Shown piece after piece: positions 47,264 through 59,100 of a stretch of DNA of 64,000 nt (position 1 is the stretch's first letter; every line of letters starts with the position of its first letter). The notes below the pieces were generated by a model. The model ran no database searches. It had not been told where the DNA came from and saw only the letters and a program-made list of their open reading frames with translations. The DNA is from Ottelia alismoides (Eukaryota; Streptophyta; Magnoliopsida; Alismatales; Hydrocharitaceae): assembly GCA_037367405.1 (NCBI GenBank), contig JAZKJV010009320.1:1-64000 (forward strand). Reading direction: 5' to 3'. The position numbers and the translations under genes are program-made.

Positions 47264-49758
47264 CCTTTGCTAGTCCCTAGCAAACACTTATGCAATAAGT
47301 GCAAAAAAAGAAAAGAAAGAAAAGAAAAAGAAGAACTTGGATTTTATTTTATCATCAAACTTGTCTTCGCAAAATCAAAGTTTGGAGCTTAAGTCGGACC
47401 TTTGGAAATTTTAGTGCGGGCGGAACCTTAATGAGAACCGTGTTTGAAATCCAACAGTCCTTGAGAATCCCAAAACTTTGTCCAAGTCTCCTCAATAGCC
47501 AGGTCAGAAATATCTCAACTCATACGCAAACTCTTACGACTATGAATCTGACTTGTACAGTGTAAGTGATGGTGGCTCTCCCTAATTAGAATGACAAAGA
47601 AACTGACTTCTCCAGTATGACAACCCAATGATTCCCCAATCCAGCAACTCCATCCTCGAGGAGCGGGGTATTCCCTTCTAAGTTCAAGTGGCAACCAGCT
47701 CAAGAGGAGGGGGTGAAGAGAAGAATGGACGGTAGCCAGTGTAGCTACCTATCCTTGGATGCAAGACCAGTGTAGTCAAGTCATCCTGCTGCAGGCTCAC
47801 ATATTTGACTTTGGAACTCAAGCTTGCTTATTGACTTTGTACATACTTGCAGGCTTTTTATTTTTGTACATGCCTGAACACATTTTTTTTTTTTTGAATA
47901 CTATACACAGCAGCATTTACATAAGGAGTTTTTCCTCTTGAGCCAGTAGACTATCCCTCTTTTGAAGCTTTATCGCAACCCACAGCCTCCTGTCTTTAGA
48001 CTTCCTAATCACTGGACGGGTTGGGGTGCACTTCCCTCCCTAGAGGAGGACAAATGTTTCCACTTGTGTGCGTCTCATACCGGCAAATCCAATCCCCTCA
48101 CCACTCCAACTGAGTTGAGCCATGTGAAAGGTGCAGGTGTCCAAGTTAGGTCATTATCAACAAGAGTCGTGCGTGTGCTCCGAAATACTCTACTTAGGCA
48201 GTCAAGAATCCATTGAACCAAGTCTCGTGATCCTCAAAGAATTAAGTCAACTAGACCTGAAGTACCTCAAACACAGTTCCTATAAGGTTCCTGTTATTAG
48301 GTAGATTATAAGGTCCAATCAAGCTCCAATCTCCGAATTTTACTTAGACTCGTTCAACTATCAAACTCAATCCGAAAAATGCGAATGCTATGCAATGCAA
48401 TGCAGAAAATATTTTTGTGATGCAATTTTCAAGATTTTGAACTTTTTATGGGTTTTTGAAAAGATGATGATGATGATGCATATTTTTTTGTATTTTTCAA
48501 AAAGATTTTTCAGATGTTTTTGGATTTTAATTTTTGCAAATGTTTTTGGGAATTTTTGAAAACAAAAAGATTTTGGCTGAAAACAAGGTGAAAACTATGT
48601 ACACGGGAGTGCTTCTTTGTATATACAAGAAGTGGTTTTTAAGAATTCACAGGGTAAGTGGTCACTTTTATACATATATACATAAGATGGATTTTGGTGT
48701 GATGTGTATATTCCTCAAACTTATTTGAAAACAATCGACACACAATTTTTGAAAACTATAGTCCAAAATAGTTTTTACAAACATTTTACACACATTTGAA
48801 AATCATTTTGCAAAGGCCTTCAAAACAGTATATATAGGTTTTTCAAATCATTTTTGCAACCATTTTTCAAACCATTTGCAAATCATTTTTCAAACATTTT
48901 ATTTCACACAAAGAAAAGAAAGTTTTACAAAACACACAGGTTGAAAACACGAAACAAAATATTTTCAAAATAGTTTTCAATAGATATTCACAAAGATTTT
49001 CAAACTATTTTTCAAACATTTTGCAAAAAACATTTTCACCTGATTTATTAATCAGTAAATACAAAAAGAATTTGAGGAATAACCACATCTTTTTATTAAG
49101 GATTTTAATGAATTTTAAAGAATTATTAGCCATAATATTAAGGAAATACGAAAGTACGAGTTATGGCTAAAGTATATACGTAGTATATACGACCCCCCTA
49201 TACTTAGCTTGAGCTATGTCCTCATAGATCGGAGAGAAAAGAGAAGACATAACTCGTACTAAGTATAGACAAGTCGAAATAATAAAGAATAGATGAATGA
49301 ATCAATGAATCAACGAATGAGAAGTTGACCGTCCCCCCTATACTTAGGATCAAATAATCCTAAGTATAGCAGACTGTACACAAAGCAGGGAGGGTCAAGG
49401 GTGGGAATGAACAGATCGTACTCAGATTGTCTCCCCCTATACTTAGGGTAAGGTATCCCTAAGTATAGACAAGAAGAGGAGACAATGGAGAGGACCGAAA
49501 AGAATAGAAAAACTCGGGGTGCCAACCCCCCTATACTTAGGACAAAGTACGTCCTAAGTATGGAAGACTGTCTACAAGGGCGGCACCTTTTTTGATAGAT
49601 AGAAAAGGAAAAGAAGAAAAGAAGAAAAGAAGAAAAGAAGAAAATAAGAAAATAAATCAACAGACAACAGAGTGATATAAACAGATGGATCTGTACAGCG
49701 GAAAAGAGCATTGATCACCATGTATGAGATGTAGATGATGAGAGTCAAAAGACACATC
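47264..49758 (-). other. 3' non-coding region of element E
   Basis: No env-like ORF is present. The stretch 47505-48010 is about 90% identical by eye to C 34730-35240. A low-complexity TTTTCAAA/TTTGCAAA part (48420-49060) and the hairpin array (49198-49563) follow in the same order as in C. Confidence 0.7.
49198..49563 (-). other. Four-hairpin array of PPT-like motifs in element E
   Basis: Hairpins lie at 49198-49268, 49338-49369, 49437-49468 and 49531-49563, each flanked by the G run on the minus strand. Hairpins 2 and 3 are perfectly paired here, while C carries mismatches. The third keeps the outer stem ATTGTCTCC/GGAGACAAT. Confidence 0.75.
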
Positions 49759-52700
49759 TCATACCAGAAGAATGGGGGCAACGTCAATGGTCGGTGGATC
49801 ATGATCAAGATATAGCTTCAAGCGTTGACCATTGACGCGGAAGGTAGCGGAAGATGACGGTTCGGATATGTCAATGCTGCCATTGTCATGTACCTTCCTG
49901 ACCACATACGGTCCTTTCCACTTGCTCTGTAATTTCCCTGGGAACAATTTCAGCCTGGAATCAAACAACCATACTCTCTGATCTGTCTCAAACTGTTTAT
50001 GGCTGATATGCGAATCATGCCATGTCTTTACTTTCTCCTTGTACTGTAGGCTGTTGGAGAAGGCTGTATCTCTCAATTCTTCCAGGGCTGCCAATTCTGC
50101 TCTTCTCTGGTCTCCTACACTCTCTGGATCTAGAAGCAACTCAGTAACTGCCCAAAAAGATTGATGCTTGATTTCCACTGGCAAATGGCACGGCTTGCCA
50201 TAGACGAGACGAAAGGGAGATGTCCCCAACGGGTTCTTGAAAGATGTCCGATAGGCCCACAAGACCGAGTCCAAAAGCTGTGACCAATCCTTTCGGTCTG
50301 GGCGGACAACTTTCTGCAAGATAGTCTTTATCTCCCTGTTCGATACTTCGGCAAGACCATTAGTCTGAGGGTGATAAGGAGTGGCAACCCGATGGTCAAT
50401 GCCGAACTCGTCTGCAAGGGCCCTGACTTTGTCATTGATGAAATGAGACCCCCCGTCTGAAATCAAGACTCTAGGTACACCGAACCGTGAAATGATATTT
50501 TTCCTCAAAAATTTGCAAACGGTTTTAGCATCTGCGGCTCGGGCGGGGATGGCCTCAACCCATCGGCTGACATAATCTACAGCGAGCAAAATATGCTCGA
50601 ATCCCTGACTCTTAGGAAATGGGCCCATGAAATCAATCCCCCATGCATCAAAGACCTCACAGAAGTGAATGGGTTGCATGGGCATCATGTCTCTCTGTCC
50701 GCAGGTCCCCATTTTCTGACAGTCAGTACATCTCTTCACAAACTCATCAGAATCCTTGAAGAGAGTAGGCCACCATAGGCCGGATTGAAGCACCTTCTGT
50801 GCTGTTCTCTTTCCTGAATGATGTCCTCCTGCCTCAAGCTTGTGGCAGTATGTGAGGACGCTATGCTGCTCTTCTTGAGGAATGCACCTCCTCCAGATAC
50901 TGTCCCCTCCTTCATGATAAAGGATGGGATCCTCCCAATGATAAAACTTGGCCTTAGCTAGGAAGGTCTCAAGTTTCTGCCTGGGCCAACCCTGAGGGAC
51001 TGTCTTGGCAGCAAGATAGTTTACAAAGTCAGCATACCATGGGAGTGAGGTGACAGCCAAGATCGCCTCATCTGGAAATGTCTCTGTGATAGGTGCGCTG
51101 GGCTCAGATTCCTCAAGATTCTCCAATCTGGAGAGATGATCCGCCACCACATTCTTGACTCCAGGCTTATCCTTAATTTCAATATCAAATTCCTGGAGTA
51201 GAAGGATCCATCTGGTGAGACGTGCTTTGGCATCCTTCTTAGCCATTAAATACCGGATGGCGGTGTGATCAGTGTATATTGTTACTCTAGATCCAAGAAT
51301 ATATGATCTGTACTTATCAAGAGCGAAAACTACAGCCAGCATCTCTTTCTCAGTTACAGTGTAATTCCGCTGAGCGGCATCCAAAGTCCGGCTGGCGTAG
51401 TGAATGGCAAAGGGTAAACCATCCCTCCTCTGTCCGAGCACAGCCCCAACGGCAAAATCTGAAGCATCCGTCATGATCTCGAATGGGAGAGACCAATCGG
51501 GTGGCTGAAGGACAGGAGATGAAACAACCATGTTCTTGAGAGTTTCAAATGCTTCAAGACACTTATCATTAACAATAAACTCGGTGTCTTTGGTCAGCAA
51601 GTCAGTTAGCGGTCGGGCAATTCGACTGAAGTCCTGAATGAACCGTCGGTAGAAACCGACATGCCCCAGAAAAGACCTTAACTGACGCAAATTGGACAGC
51701 GGATTGAGTTTTCTGATGATGTCCACCTTAGCCGGATCGACCTCCATGCCCCTGTTGGAGACGATATGACCAAGGACCGTCCCTTGAGTCATCATGAAAT
51801 GACTCTTCTCCCAGGATAAGACAAGATTGACCTCTATGCAGCGCTTCAGCACACGGTCTAGGCAGTCAAGACAAGCGTCGAACCCGTCGCCATAGACCGA
51901 GAAGTCATCCATGAAGACCTCTAAACAGTCACCCACCATGTCCGAGAAGATGGACAACATGCACCTTTGGAATGTCGCCGGAGCGTTACATAGACCAAAG
52001 GGCATCCGTCTGAAAGCATAGGTCCCAAACGGACAGGTGAATGTCGTTTTCTCCTGGTCTTCGGGCGCAATGGCCACTTGATTATATCCAGAGTACCCAT
52101 CAAGAAAACAGTAATGGCTCTTCCCGGCTAACCGCTCGATAATCTGATCAATAAATGGTAGCGGGAAGTGATCCTTCTTGGTGGCCTCATTCAATCGTCT
52201 GTAGTCCACACAGACCCTCCAAGAAGTTGGTACTCTGGTAGCGATCTCCTCTCCAGACTCATTGACAACTGTAGTGATACCTGTCTTCTTAGGTACCACA
52301 TGGAGTGGACTAACCCATTTAGAGTCGGAGATGGGATAGATGAAATCAGCGCTCCACCACTTGGAAATTTCTTTCATGACTACGTCTCGAAGATTCGGGT
52401 TCAGCCGTCGTTGGAACTCACGCGACGGCTTAGCGTTATCTTCAAGATAGATGTGGTGAGAGCAAAGCTTTGGGCTCAGCCCCTGGAGATCAGCTATACT
52501 CCAACCGATTGCCTTGCGGTTTCTTTCAAGAACCTCCATCAGACGAGATTCTTGTTCTCCAGTCAAATCTGCTGAGATAATGACTGGGTGCATTTCTGGC
52601 TCTCCAGCAAGGAATCTGTACTTCATTGACTGCGGCAGAGGTTTCCTTTCCGGACAACTGGGAGGTGGCAGATCTGGCTTCTGATATGACTGTGTAAAGG

Positions 52701-55395
52701 CTACCAGGTCTGCATGGGAGAACTCTCGCTCTGCATGAATTTCTGACGAAGGGCGGCCTGATGGATCATCAATAAACTGCACTGGCTCGCACTCTGTCAT
52801 GGCTGTCGGCTCTGAAGGAATCAGACAAGGCAAATAATCATCAAAGTCATCCCAGTCAATGTCTGAATCCGAGGGATCAGAAGATGATGAGCAAGATTGA
52901 AATTCCTCAGCACCACTCATCACAACACTGTCAGCCTCAAAGATATCCTCATCCAGGGATGTGCTCTCCCGACTCTCGATTGCCATGAGCTTGAGATACA
53001 GTGAATCTGTAGGCAAGGCGAGGGTCGGTGCTACAGGATCTTTCCAATTGGATTCATCATCAGTCATTTCAAAATCACAAACCTGGTGGATGTCTAGCTC
53101 TTCCTCTGTCATCTGCTCGGCTTCGCTGAACTGCTCGGAGCATTCTGCCTCTCTGGCTCTGATCTCTTCGATCGTCTCTATTTGTATGGTTTCGCCCTCT
53201 ACACGAAAGCATACCTTCCCACTATCATGGTCGGTCACCGCCTTGGCTGTGGCCAAGAATGGACGTCCGAGAATGATGGGGGCATCAGTTACCGACTCAG
53301 GGATCTCCATGTCCAACACAACGAAGTCCACGGGGAATTTCAGGCCCTGAATGGTAACGACCACGTCTTTCAATAACCCCTTCGGCCTCTTAATCGACCT
53401 ATCAGCAAACTGAAGAACGGTTCTGCTTCGAAGAAGAGGGCCAAACTCGAACTGCTTGAGTAAGGCTGCCGGAAGTAGGTTGATTGAAGAGCCGTTGTCT
53501 AATAGAGTACGATCAAACTGCTGCTCCTGAATCTCACATCTGACATAGGGAGCTCCTGCGTCTGGTCGCTTGGCTGGCAATGTGTTCTGAATGGCGCAGC
53601 AAGTGTTATGCGTGAGCATATGGATTTGATCTCTGTGCCTCTTCTTCCTTCGGACAGTAGTTGTCTCTTTCAGATTCTTCTTGAAGAAGGGGATATGCTC
53701 AAACGCTTCCCGTAGAGTCAGCTGGATATGGAATCTGTCAATCATCTCATTGTCGAACTCTACCTGTTGGTTCTTTTTGGGATTTTCTTTTTTATTCCCC
53801 TTCGCTCGGCGGAGTGCCTCAGGAAAGGGGATGGTAGGTGTCTCCTCAGATGGAGGACTAGGAATTGGTCCCTGTGCTTGTGAAGACGGAGAATCCACAC
53901 AAAAATCATCATTCAACACATATGGATCCGCAATTTGAACGGAAACCTTTCCTTTATTCATATTTTTGTTTTTGTTTTTCTTCCCACAGTCTCTCGATAC
54001 AAAATGTGGTGAAGTCACAGAAGTTGGCTCAACAAAAGTAGATGTGGTGGCCTCAGCACCACCACTCGCACCTGTCTTCGCGGCATCAGCACCGCGCTCT
54101 GGTTCGGCATCCAAAATGGTGGCATCAGCACCACCGTCTGCATCGGGTATCACAACGACATCAGCACCGTTGTCGTGGACTCCATCGTTGGTGGCCTCAG
54201 CACCACCGTCTTCAATATCATCTGTAGCGGCATCAGTACCGCTCCTCTGCTCCTCTGGCGCTCCTGGTTCGGCTTCGGGTTGTCGCTCAGAAGAGGCGCC
54301 GCCGGCGGGTATCCTACCGCTCCTAGTAGTCACAAAATCAGCATCATGCACAAAAGAAGACATATCATTCAAATTTTCACTAGGAGAGGCACCCTCTATG
54401 TACTCTACCTGCTCAGATTTTCTTTTGAAATTATTAGGGTTTGGTTCGATCTGAGCGGGTATGGCGGCCTTGCCTTTGATAATGTCCCGCATCTCCTGCC
54501 GGAACTCATCCATTTCTTGCCTGAAAGATGCTCGCTGTTCAGATAGCAAGCGGGCAAGATCATCAAGGGCTGGGTTCTCGTAGGCTGGACCCTGAGAACC
54601 GGATGTCTGTCCCTGCTGGACATGGGGCTGCTGCTGCTGGAATTGCTGCTGAAATTGAGGGGGAGGCTGGTGATAAGATTGCTGAGGCTGCTGGCGCGGC
54701 CTCCACTGCTGTCCCTGATAGGCGGGACGAGGACCACTGTGGTATTGCTGGGGCTGGTTGTACTGGGGCTGCTGGTGTTGCTGCTGTGGCTGGCTGCTCT
54801 GCTGTCCTTGAGCAGGAAGGTGCTGTTGGGATGAGGAAGCTCCATTACCCCAACGGAATCCGGGGTGATCCCTACGGATTGCAGGTTGCGGGTATCGGTC
54901 ATACCATATCCCGTTGACTTCCATCAACGGTTCCTGCTCGAAGGAGGGTGGAGGAAGAACTGCCAGCGGTTGCTCCGGCTGATACACCACCATCTGCATC
55001 TCCTGAGATGGCGGTTGCTCTGGATGGTACTGCAACAATGGAACCGGCTCCGCCTGGATATGGTTCACCTGGCGGTATGAGGTGGAGGCCTGGTTGGGAT
55101 TGCTGCTGCTGGAAGCAACCTGTGACCTGGGAGGCTGTTGGGAATGGGCTTGTGCCTCCTGAATACAGAGAATTTGAGTTTTCAGGTCACTAATTGTTTT
55201 TGTGAGAAGGTCCATCTGGGCTAGACCTTGATTCTGCTTCTTTTCGAGGATCTCCATGCGGTCCAGCTTTTCACTGATTATGCCCATGTCGGCTGCGGCT
55301 GATTCGGCTTGGGCTGCGGCTACCGACGTTGTGCTGGGCCCGGCATCGATGCGTGCGAAGTAAGAGGACTTACAGCGAATCCCAGCTCTCTCCAT
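49759..55395 (-). CDS. Element E truncated Gag-Pol polyprotein (1878 aa), intact frame
   Basis: Residues 1-16 match the leader uORF of A and C (MERAGIRCKSSYFARI). A coiled-coil-like segment (about 35-75) and a Q/P-rich tail (about 80-290) represent the end of Gag, and an acidic GADA-repeat linker covers about 360-460. Protease has D633-N-G in place of D-S-G, then FADRSIKRPKGL and ILGRPFL. RT (about 925-1300) has SWRVCVDYRRLN, DGYSGYNQ, FGLCNAPATF and catalytic M1162-D-D-F. RNase H (about 1305-1430) has MTDASDFAVGAV and TDHTAIRYL. Integrase has HHCC (about 1514-1558) and D1588, D1647, E1683 with 35 residues between the last two. No chromodomain, env or CCHC knuckle is seen. The capsid domain is absent. 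No stop or frameshift occurs over 5.6 kb, which fits a very recent insertion. Confidence 0.93.
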   Translation of the reverse strand: MERAGIRCKSSYFARIDAGPSTTSVAAAQAESAAADMGIISEKLDRMEILEKKQNQGLAQMDLLTKTISDLKTQILCIQEAQAHSQQPPRSQVASSSSNPNQASTSYRQVNHIQAEPVPLLQYHPEQPPSQEMQMVVYQPEQPLAVLPPPSFEQEPLMEVNGIWYDRYPQPAIRRDHPGFRWGNGASSSQQHLPAQGQQSSQPQQQHQQPQYNQPQQYHSGPRPAYQGQQWRPRQQPQQSYHQPPPQFQQQFQQQQPHVQQGQTSGSQGPAYENPALDDLARLLSEQRASFRQEMDEFRQEMRDIIKGKAAIPAQIEPNPNNFKRKSEQVEYIEGASPSENLNDMSSFVHDADFVTTRSGRIPAGGASSERQPEAEPGAPEEQRSGTDAATDDIEDGGAEATNDGVHDNGADVVVIPDADGGADATILDAEPERGADAAKTGASGGAEATTSTFVEPTSVTSPHFVSRDCGKKNKNKNMNKGKVSVQIADPYVLNDDFCVDSPSSQAQGPIPSPPSEETPTIPFPEALRRAKGNKKENPKKNQQVEFDNEMIDRFHIQLTLREAFEHIPFFKKNLKETTTVRRKKRHRDQIHMLTHNTCCAIQNTLPAKRPDAGAPYVRCEIQEQQFDRTLLDNGSSINLLPAALLKQFEFGPLLRSRTVLQFADRSIKRPKGLLKDVVVTIQGLKFPVDFVVLDMEIPESVTDAPIILGRPFLATAKAVTDHDSGKVCFRVEGETIQIETIEEIRAREAECSEQFSEAEQMTEEELDIHQVCDFEMTDDESNWKDPVAPTLALPTDSLYLKLMAIESRESTSLDEDIFEADSVVMSGAEEFQSCSSSSDPSDSDIDWDDFDDYLPCLIPSEPTAMTECEPVQFIDDPSGRPSSEIHAEREFSHADLVAFTQSYQKPDLPPPSCPERKPLPQSMKYRFLAGEPEMHPVIISADLTGEQESRLMEVLERNRKAIGWSIADLQGLSPKLCSHHIYLEDNAKPSREFQRRLNPNLRDVVMKEISKWWSADFIYPISDSKWVSPLHVVPKKTGITTVVNESGEEIATRVPTSWRVCVDYRRLNEATKKDHFPLPFIDQIIERLAGKSHYCFLDGYSGYNQVAIAPEDQEKTTFTCPFGTYAFRRMPFGLCNAPATFQRCMLSIFSDMVGDCLEVFMDDFSVYGDGFDACLDCLDRVLKRCIEVNLVLSWEKSHFMMTQGTVLGHIVSNRGMEVDPAKVDIIRKLNPLSNLRQLRSFLGHVGFYRRFIQDFSRIARPLTDLLTKDTEFIVNDKCLEAFETLKNMVVSSPVLQPPDWSLPFEIMTDASDFAVGAVLGQRRDGLPFAIHYASRTLDAAQRNYTVTEKEMLAVVFALDKYRSYILGSRVTIYTDHTAIRYLMAKKDAKARLTRWILLLQEFDIEIKDKPGVKNVVADHLSRLENLEESEPSAPITETFPDEAILAVTSLPWYADFVNYLAAKTVPQGWPRQKLETFLAKAKFYHWEDPILYHEGGDSIWRRCIPQEEQHSVLTYCHKLEAGGHHSGKRTAQKVLQSGLWWPTLFKDSDEFVKRCTDCQKMGTCGQRDMMPMQPIHFCEVFDAWGIDFMGPFPKSQGFEHILLAVDYVSRWVEAIPARAADAKTVCKFLRKNIISRFGVPRVLISDGGSHFINDKVRALADEFGIDHRVATPYHPQTNGLAEVSNREIKTILQKVVRPDRKDWSQLLDSVLWAYRTSFKNPLGTSPFRLVYGKPCHLPVEIKHQSFWAVTELLLDPESVGDQRRAELAALEELRDTAFSNSLQYKEKVKTWHDSHISHKQFETDQRVWLFDSRLKLFPGKLQSKWKGPYVVRKVHDNGSIDISEPSSSATFRVNGQRLKLYLDHDPPTIDVAPILLV

Positions 55396-56171
55396 GCGGG
55401 ATGCAAAGCAGAATATTTAAACCTAATCTATATGGCGAAATGCAAGCGGAAATCGTCCTAGAACAGGCAACTGCTAGCGATAGAACCACAAGTCAACTAG
55501 CAACTCCTAATCCGAGTGTCCGGTCTTGGCTCACCCCTCCTCTGCCCAACACATTTGGAGTAGGAGAAAGCGCTTGTTCGGGTGTGAGCTCGCGGCGCGT
55601 GGATTTGGGAATTACTTGCTAACTGTTTAAATTAGTCTAAGTCCAAAACGTATCTATAGGAACATGCAAAGATTATTAGGTGTTTGGACCTATTCTAATC
55701 GATCAAGCAGACCTAGATCTAAGAGCTCATTCCACAAAAGAAAATGGAAAATAAACACAAATCCGGAAAATGACAAGCGGTAAAAACGCGGCAAAACTGC
55801 GGTGAGCCCCCGGGTGAACAGACACCCGGAAATTAGGCCCGAATGTCTAAGTCCAAGTCCAAGTCCTAGTGTACCTGTATTATTACAAATTAAATGAATA
55901 TCACTCTCTCACAAATAAAAGAAAAGCTACTCTAATCTCTCTCTCTCACTCCTTGCTCTCTCCTGCCAGCTTGGCTAAAGAAAAGCCGGCTCCACGTCCC
56001 AAGGTTGCGTCGGTCGCCTAGGCGATCCGCCTCGCTCCGCGGTCCCTCGCAAGAAGACAAAGAAGAGTGGTCAGAAAGCTCAACGAGATATATCAAAATG
56101 TAAGAGAAGGAAAATGCTGCTATGGTAAACTATCACACAAACAAACAAGAATGTGAACTACAAGCTGTTGC
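55396..56171 (-). other. Element E leader (shortened)
   Basis: It corresponds to the PBS-proximal part of the A and C leaders, including the conserved hairpin (55810-55829). The remaining 1.4 kb of leader and the first part of gag are deleted, with the junction within the first 16-17 codons of the long ORF (about 55345). Confidence 0.75.
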
Positions 56172-56189
56172 TCCCCGGCAACGGCGCCA
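56172..56189 (-). other. Primer-binding site, tRNA-Asp type (element E)
   Basis: The minus strand reads TGGCGCCGTTGCCGGGGA, identical to A and C, two bases inside the LTR. Confidence 0.95.
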
Positions 56190-56191
56190 TT

Positions 56192-59100
56192 TGATGTAGC
56201 CGAGATCGAGTGCGGTCGTATTGACTCACAAGGCGAGTCAACAGTCGGTGTATTGACCACACCAAATAATGACTAAATCAACAATTAACCCACACTAAAA
56301 ATCAATAATTAGAAATAAATGTGGAGTTAAAATTTATTTTTAACTCTGCACAAATGGTGTATAGTGTCAAGTATGCAGAGAGTTCGAACACAGGGAGCAA
56401 ACAGTGTAATCCAAGCAAATGAATGCACAAGTGTGTGAGTGATGTGTGAAGTGTCTATACTAAGCAAGCAAACAACTACAAATTTTTGTGGGTTTTTAAT
56501 TTTTAAAATTTTTTTTTTTATTTAATTTTTAATTTTGTATTTTGATTTTTGATTTTCTGATTTTTATATTTTATATTTTATAATTTTTATTTTCTTTTTC
56601 AATATTGGGAAGTAAAGGCAATATAAAACAAGGCAAAGTAAAAGATTTATAAAAATGCACAAAAATGCTCAAAAATTCAGGAATAAAATGTTTTTAGTCT
56701 TTTTAGGGTTTTTTACTGTTTTTGTGATTTTTGGGGATTTTTCTAGGTGTTTTTGGTATTTTTAAGGGCTGAAATAAAGGAAAACAGTGAGAATAGGGCT
56801 GGCTGTGAGTAAAATGTACTTTAAAAATATCAACCAGTACTCAAAATAATTCACACTATTTTTCTAATAAAGAGAATAAAATAAGTGACAAACAGAAGCT
56901 GAGTTTGTATTTTTTTTGATTTTTCTACTATTTTATATATTTTTTGAAGTTTTTGAGTGTTTTTTCAATTTTTAGTGTTTTTCTTTTGAAATTTTTAATG
57001 ATTTTTGGACTGACTCTAAAATAGGGTAAAATAGACACTGTGAATTTTTGGGAATTTTTGGAGGTGTTTTGATATTTTTTTGATATTTTCTAAGGTAGAC
57101 AGTGCACAAAAAGGGGGTTTTTGATTTTTAATAAATATGAAAATAAAATAAAATCAAAAACTAAAAATAGGGCGTTAAAGTACACCTATCCAGAAGCTTA
57201 ACTCTATTTTTGTGGAATTTTTGGGGTTAAAATGATATTTTAAACAATTAGAACAAGGGTCCCAACATTAAATAGTGCTGGCAAGGGCATAAATGCAATT
57301 TACGAAACATCCAGGGGGCCAACATGCAATTTTCCGCAAAAATATACACTATATATTCAATTTTTGGAACCAAAAAGCAAATACAAAAGATGCAAGGGCT
57401 CGCCTACAAATTACCCACCAGGGCGCGTGACTTGCATGCGCCTGGGAGGGACTGAAGTGCAATAAAACAAAACCTTGGGGCCTACTTGCAAAATAGCCAG
57501 AAATGTTACACGTGATACTAAAGTTTTTGTACTGAAACGAAATAAACAAAAGACCAGGGGTGCCTCTGCAAAATGCCCACCACCTCACGTGTACAGGTCA
57601 CGTGAGGCGACGTGGCGAGGGACCCAAACGCAAATAACTAAAATCCGAGGGTCTTTTTGCAAATATTACAAAATGTTTAAACTACCAAGGCAAGTTTATA
57701 GACTAATAAATAAATACAAAAATCGCGAGGGTCGGGATGCAAAATACCCTCACTCCTGCGCTCGGCAAGTGACGCGTGGCGCGCATCCAACGGCTGGGCG
57801 TCAAGGCGTGATCCAACGGCTGGAGACGTTCCACTTAAACACGTGGCAGCACAAGAACGGCCGATGACGCTTCGATGATCAGCGGCTGAGATCAAATCTG
57901 GACAAGAGATCGACGGTGGAGGCGAGCCAAGATCTGACGGCCGCGACTTGATCTGGAGGCTCCTCGTTGATCCGACGGTCCTGGAGGTCGATGAAAGAAC
58001 ACGGAGGAGCTCCGGTCTGGCGAGCTTCTCCGAGCTCCTCCGGCCGACCACGGCGACGCTGGCGCTTGCAAGGTGGCCGAGGATGCTCCTGCAGGTGTCG
58101 GCTGTCGTCTGGAGGCTTTAAAATTCGCCGGCGGACGCCGGTGCTCTCGCACGGAGGTGGCGGAGCTGCAAGGCTCCAGGAGCTCCGGCGAGAGAGCAAA
58201 ATCGCTCCAGAAGCTGCGTTGCACTTCAAGACCTGCACCAAAATGTTAGAGAGGTCGAGGGCAAAATGCCTCGACCTCGGGTTGCTCACGAGATGGACGG
58301 GGAGATGCGATAGGGCCTCGCCGGAGTTGCGCTCCGGCGAGATGATCGATTGGGTGAACGAGTGGTCGATTCGAGTCGGCAAGAAGGGGAAAATAATCCT
58401 AAGACTAACAGGGATGAAAGGGGGATGAAAATGGGATGGATCGCAACCTCGATGGCCAATGGCCAGAGGGAGTATACCTCACGGGGGTCGACCGCCGGAG
58501 GTGGTGGAACGCGCCCAGATCGCTCGCTGCGCCTCCTCGAAGGTGTGGAACCAGGAGCTGTCACCTCCAGGTGCTCGAGCACGACCGAAGGGGCTTGGAT
58601 CTGTATGGAATGCGGTTCCCTTTTCAAATGGGGTCAAAGGCAAAGTTTTAAGGGGTTGACGAACGGGTGGAAAGATCGAGGGGCCTGGAGCTCCCCATTG
58701 ATGCACAGCCCGATGCAATCATCTGGCGGGCAAGAGGGATGAACGAGGAAGAAGATCTCAGAAGGAATCGGATCGAAAGGGTGAAAGCTCTTGCCTCGAA
58801 AAAATGGAGAAATCGGGGTCAAAAGTGGCTCTGACAAAGCCTACAGGGTGTAGGGCAGGCAGTTGACCCGAGTCAACGCTGACTGCCCCCTGGTTGGTCC
58901 ACGTGGACCAACCAGGAAAAACCCTAAAAAAAACTTTGTTAATTCAATTTAAAATATTAAATGACCGAATTGAATAAAAGTTATAAAATAAAAAATGTTC
59001 AAAATTTTATGTAGTATTTTATTCTAATTTTTATTTATTTTTAAGACTTAAACTTTTACAAGTTACCTTTTTAACCCTATATAGGTATAATACCTGTAAG

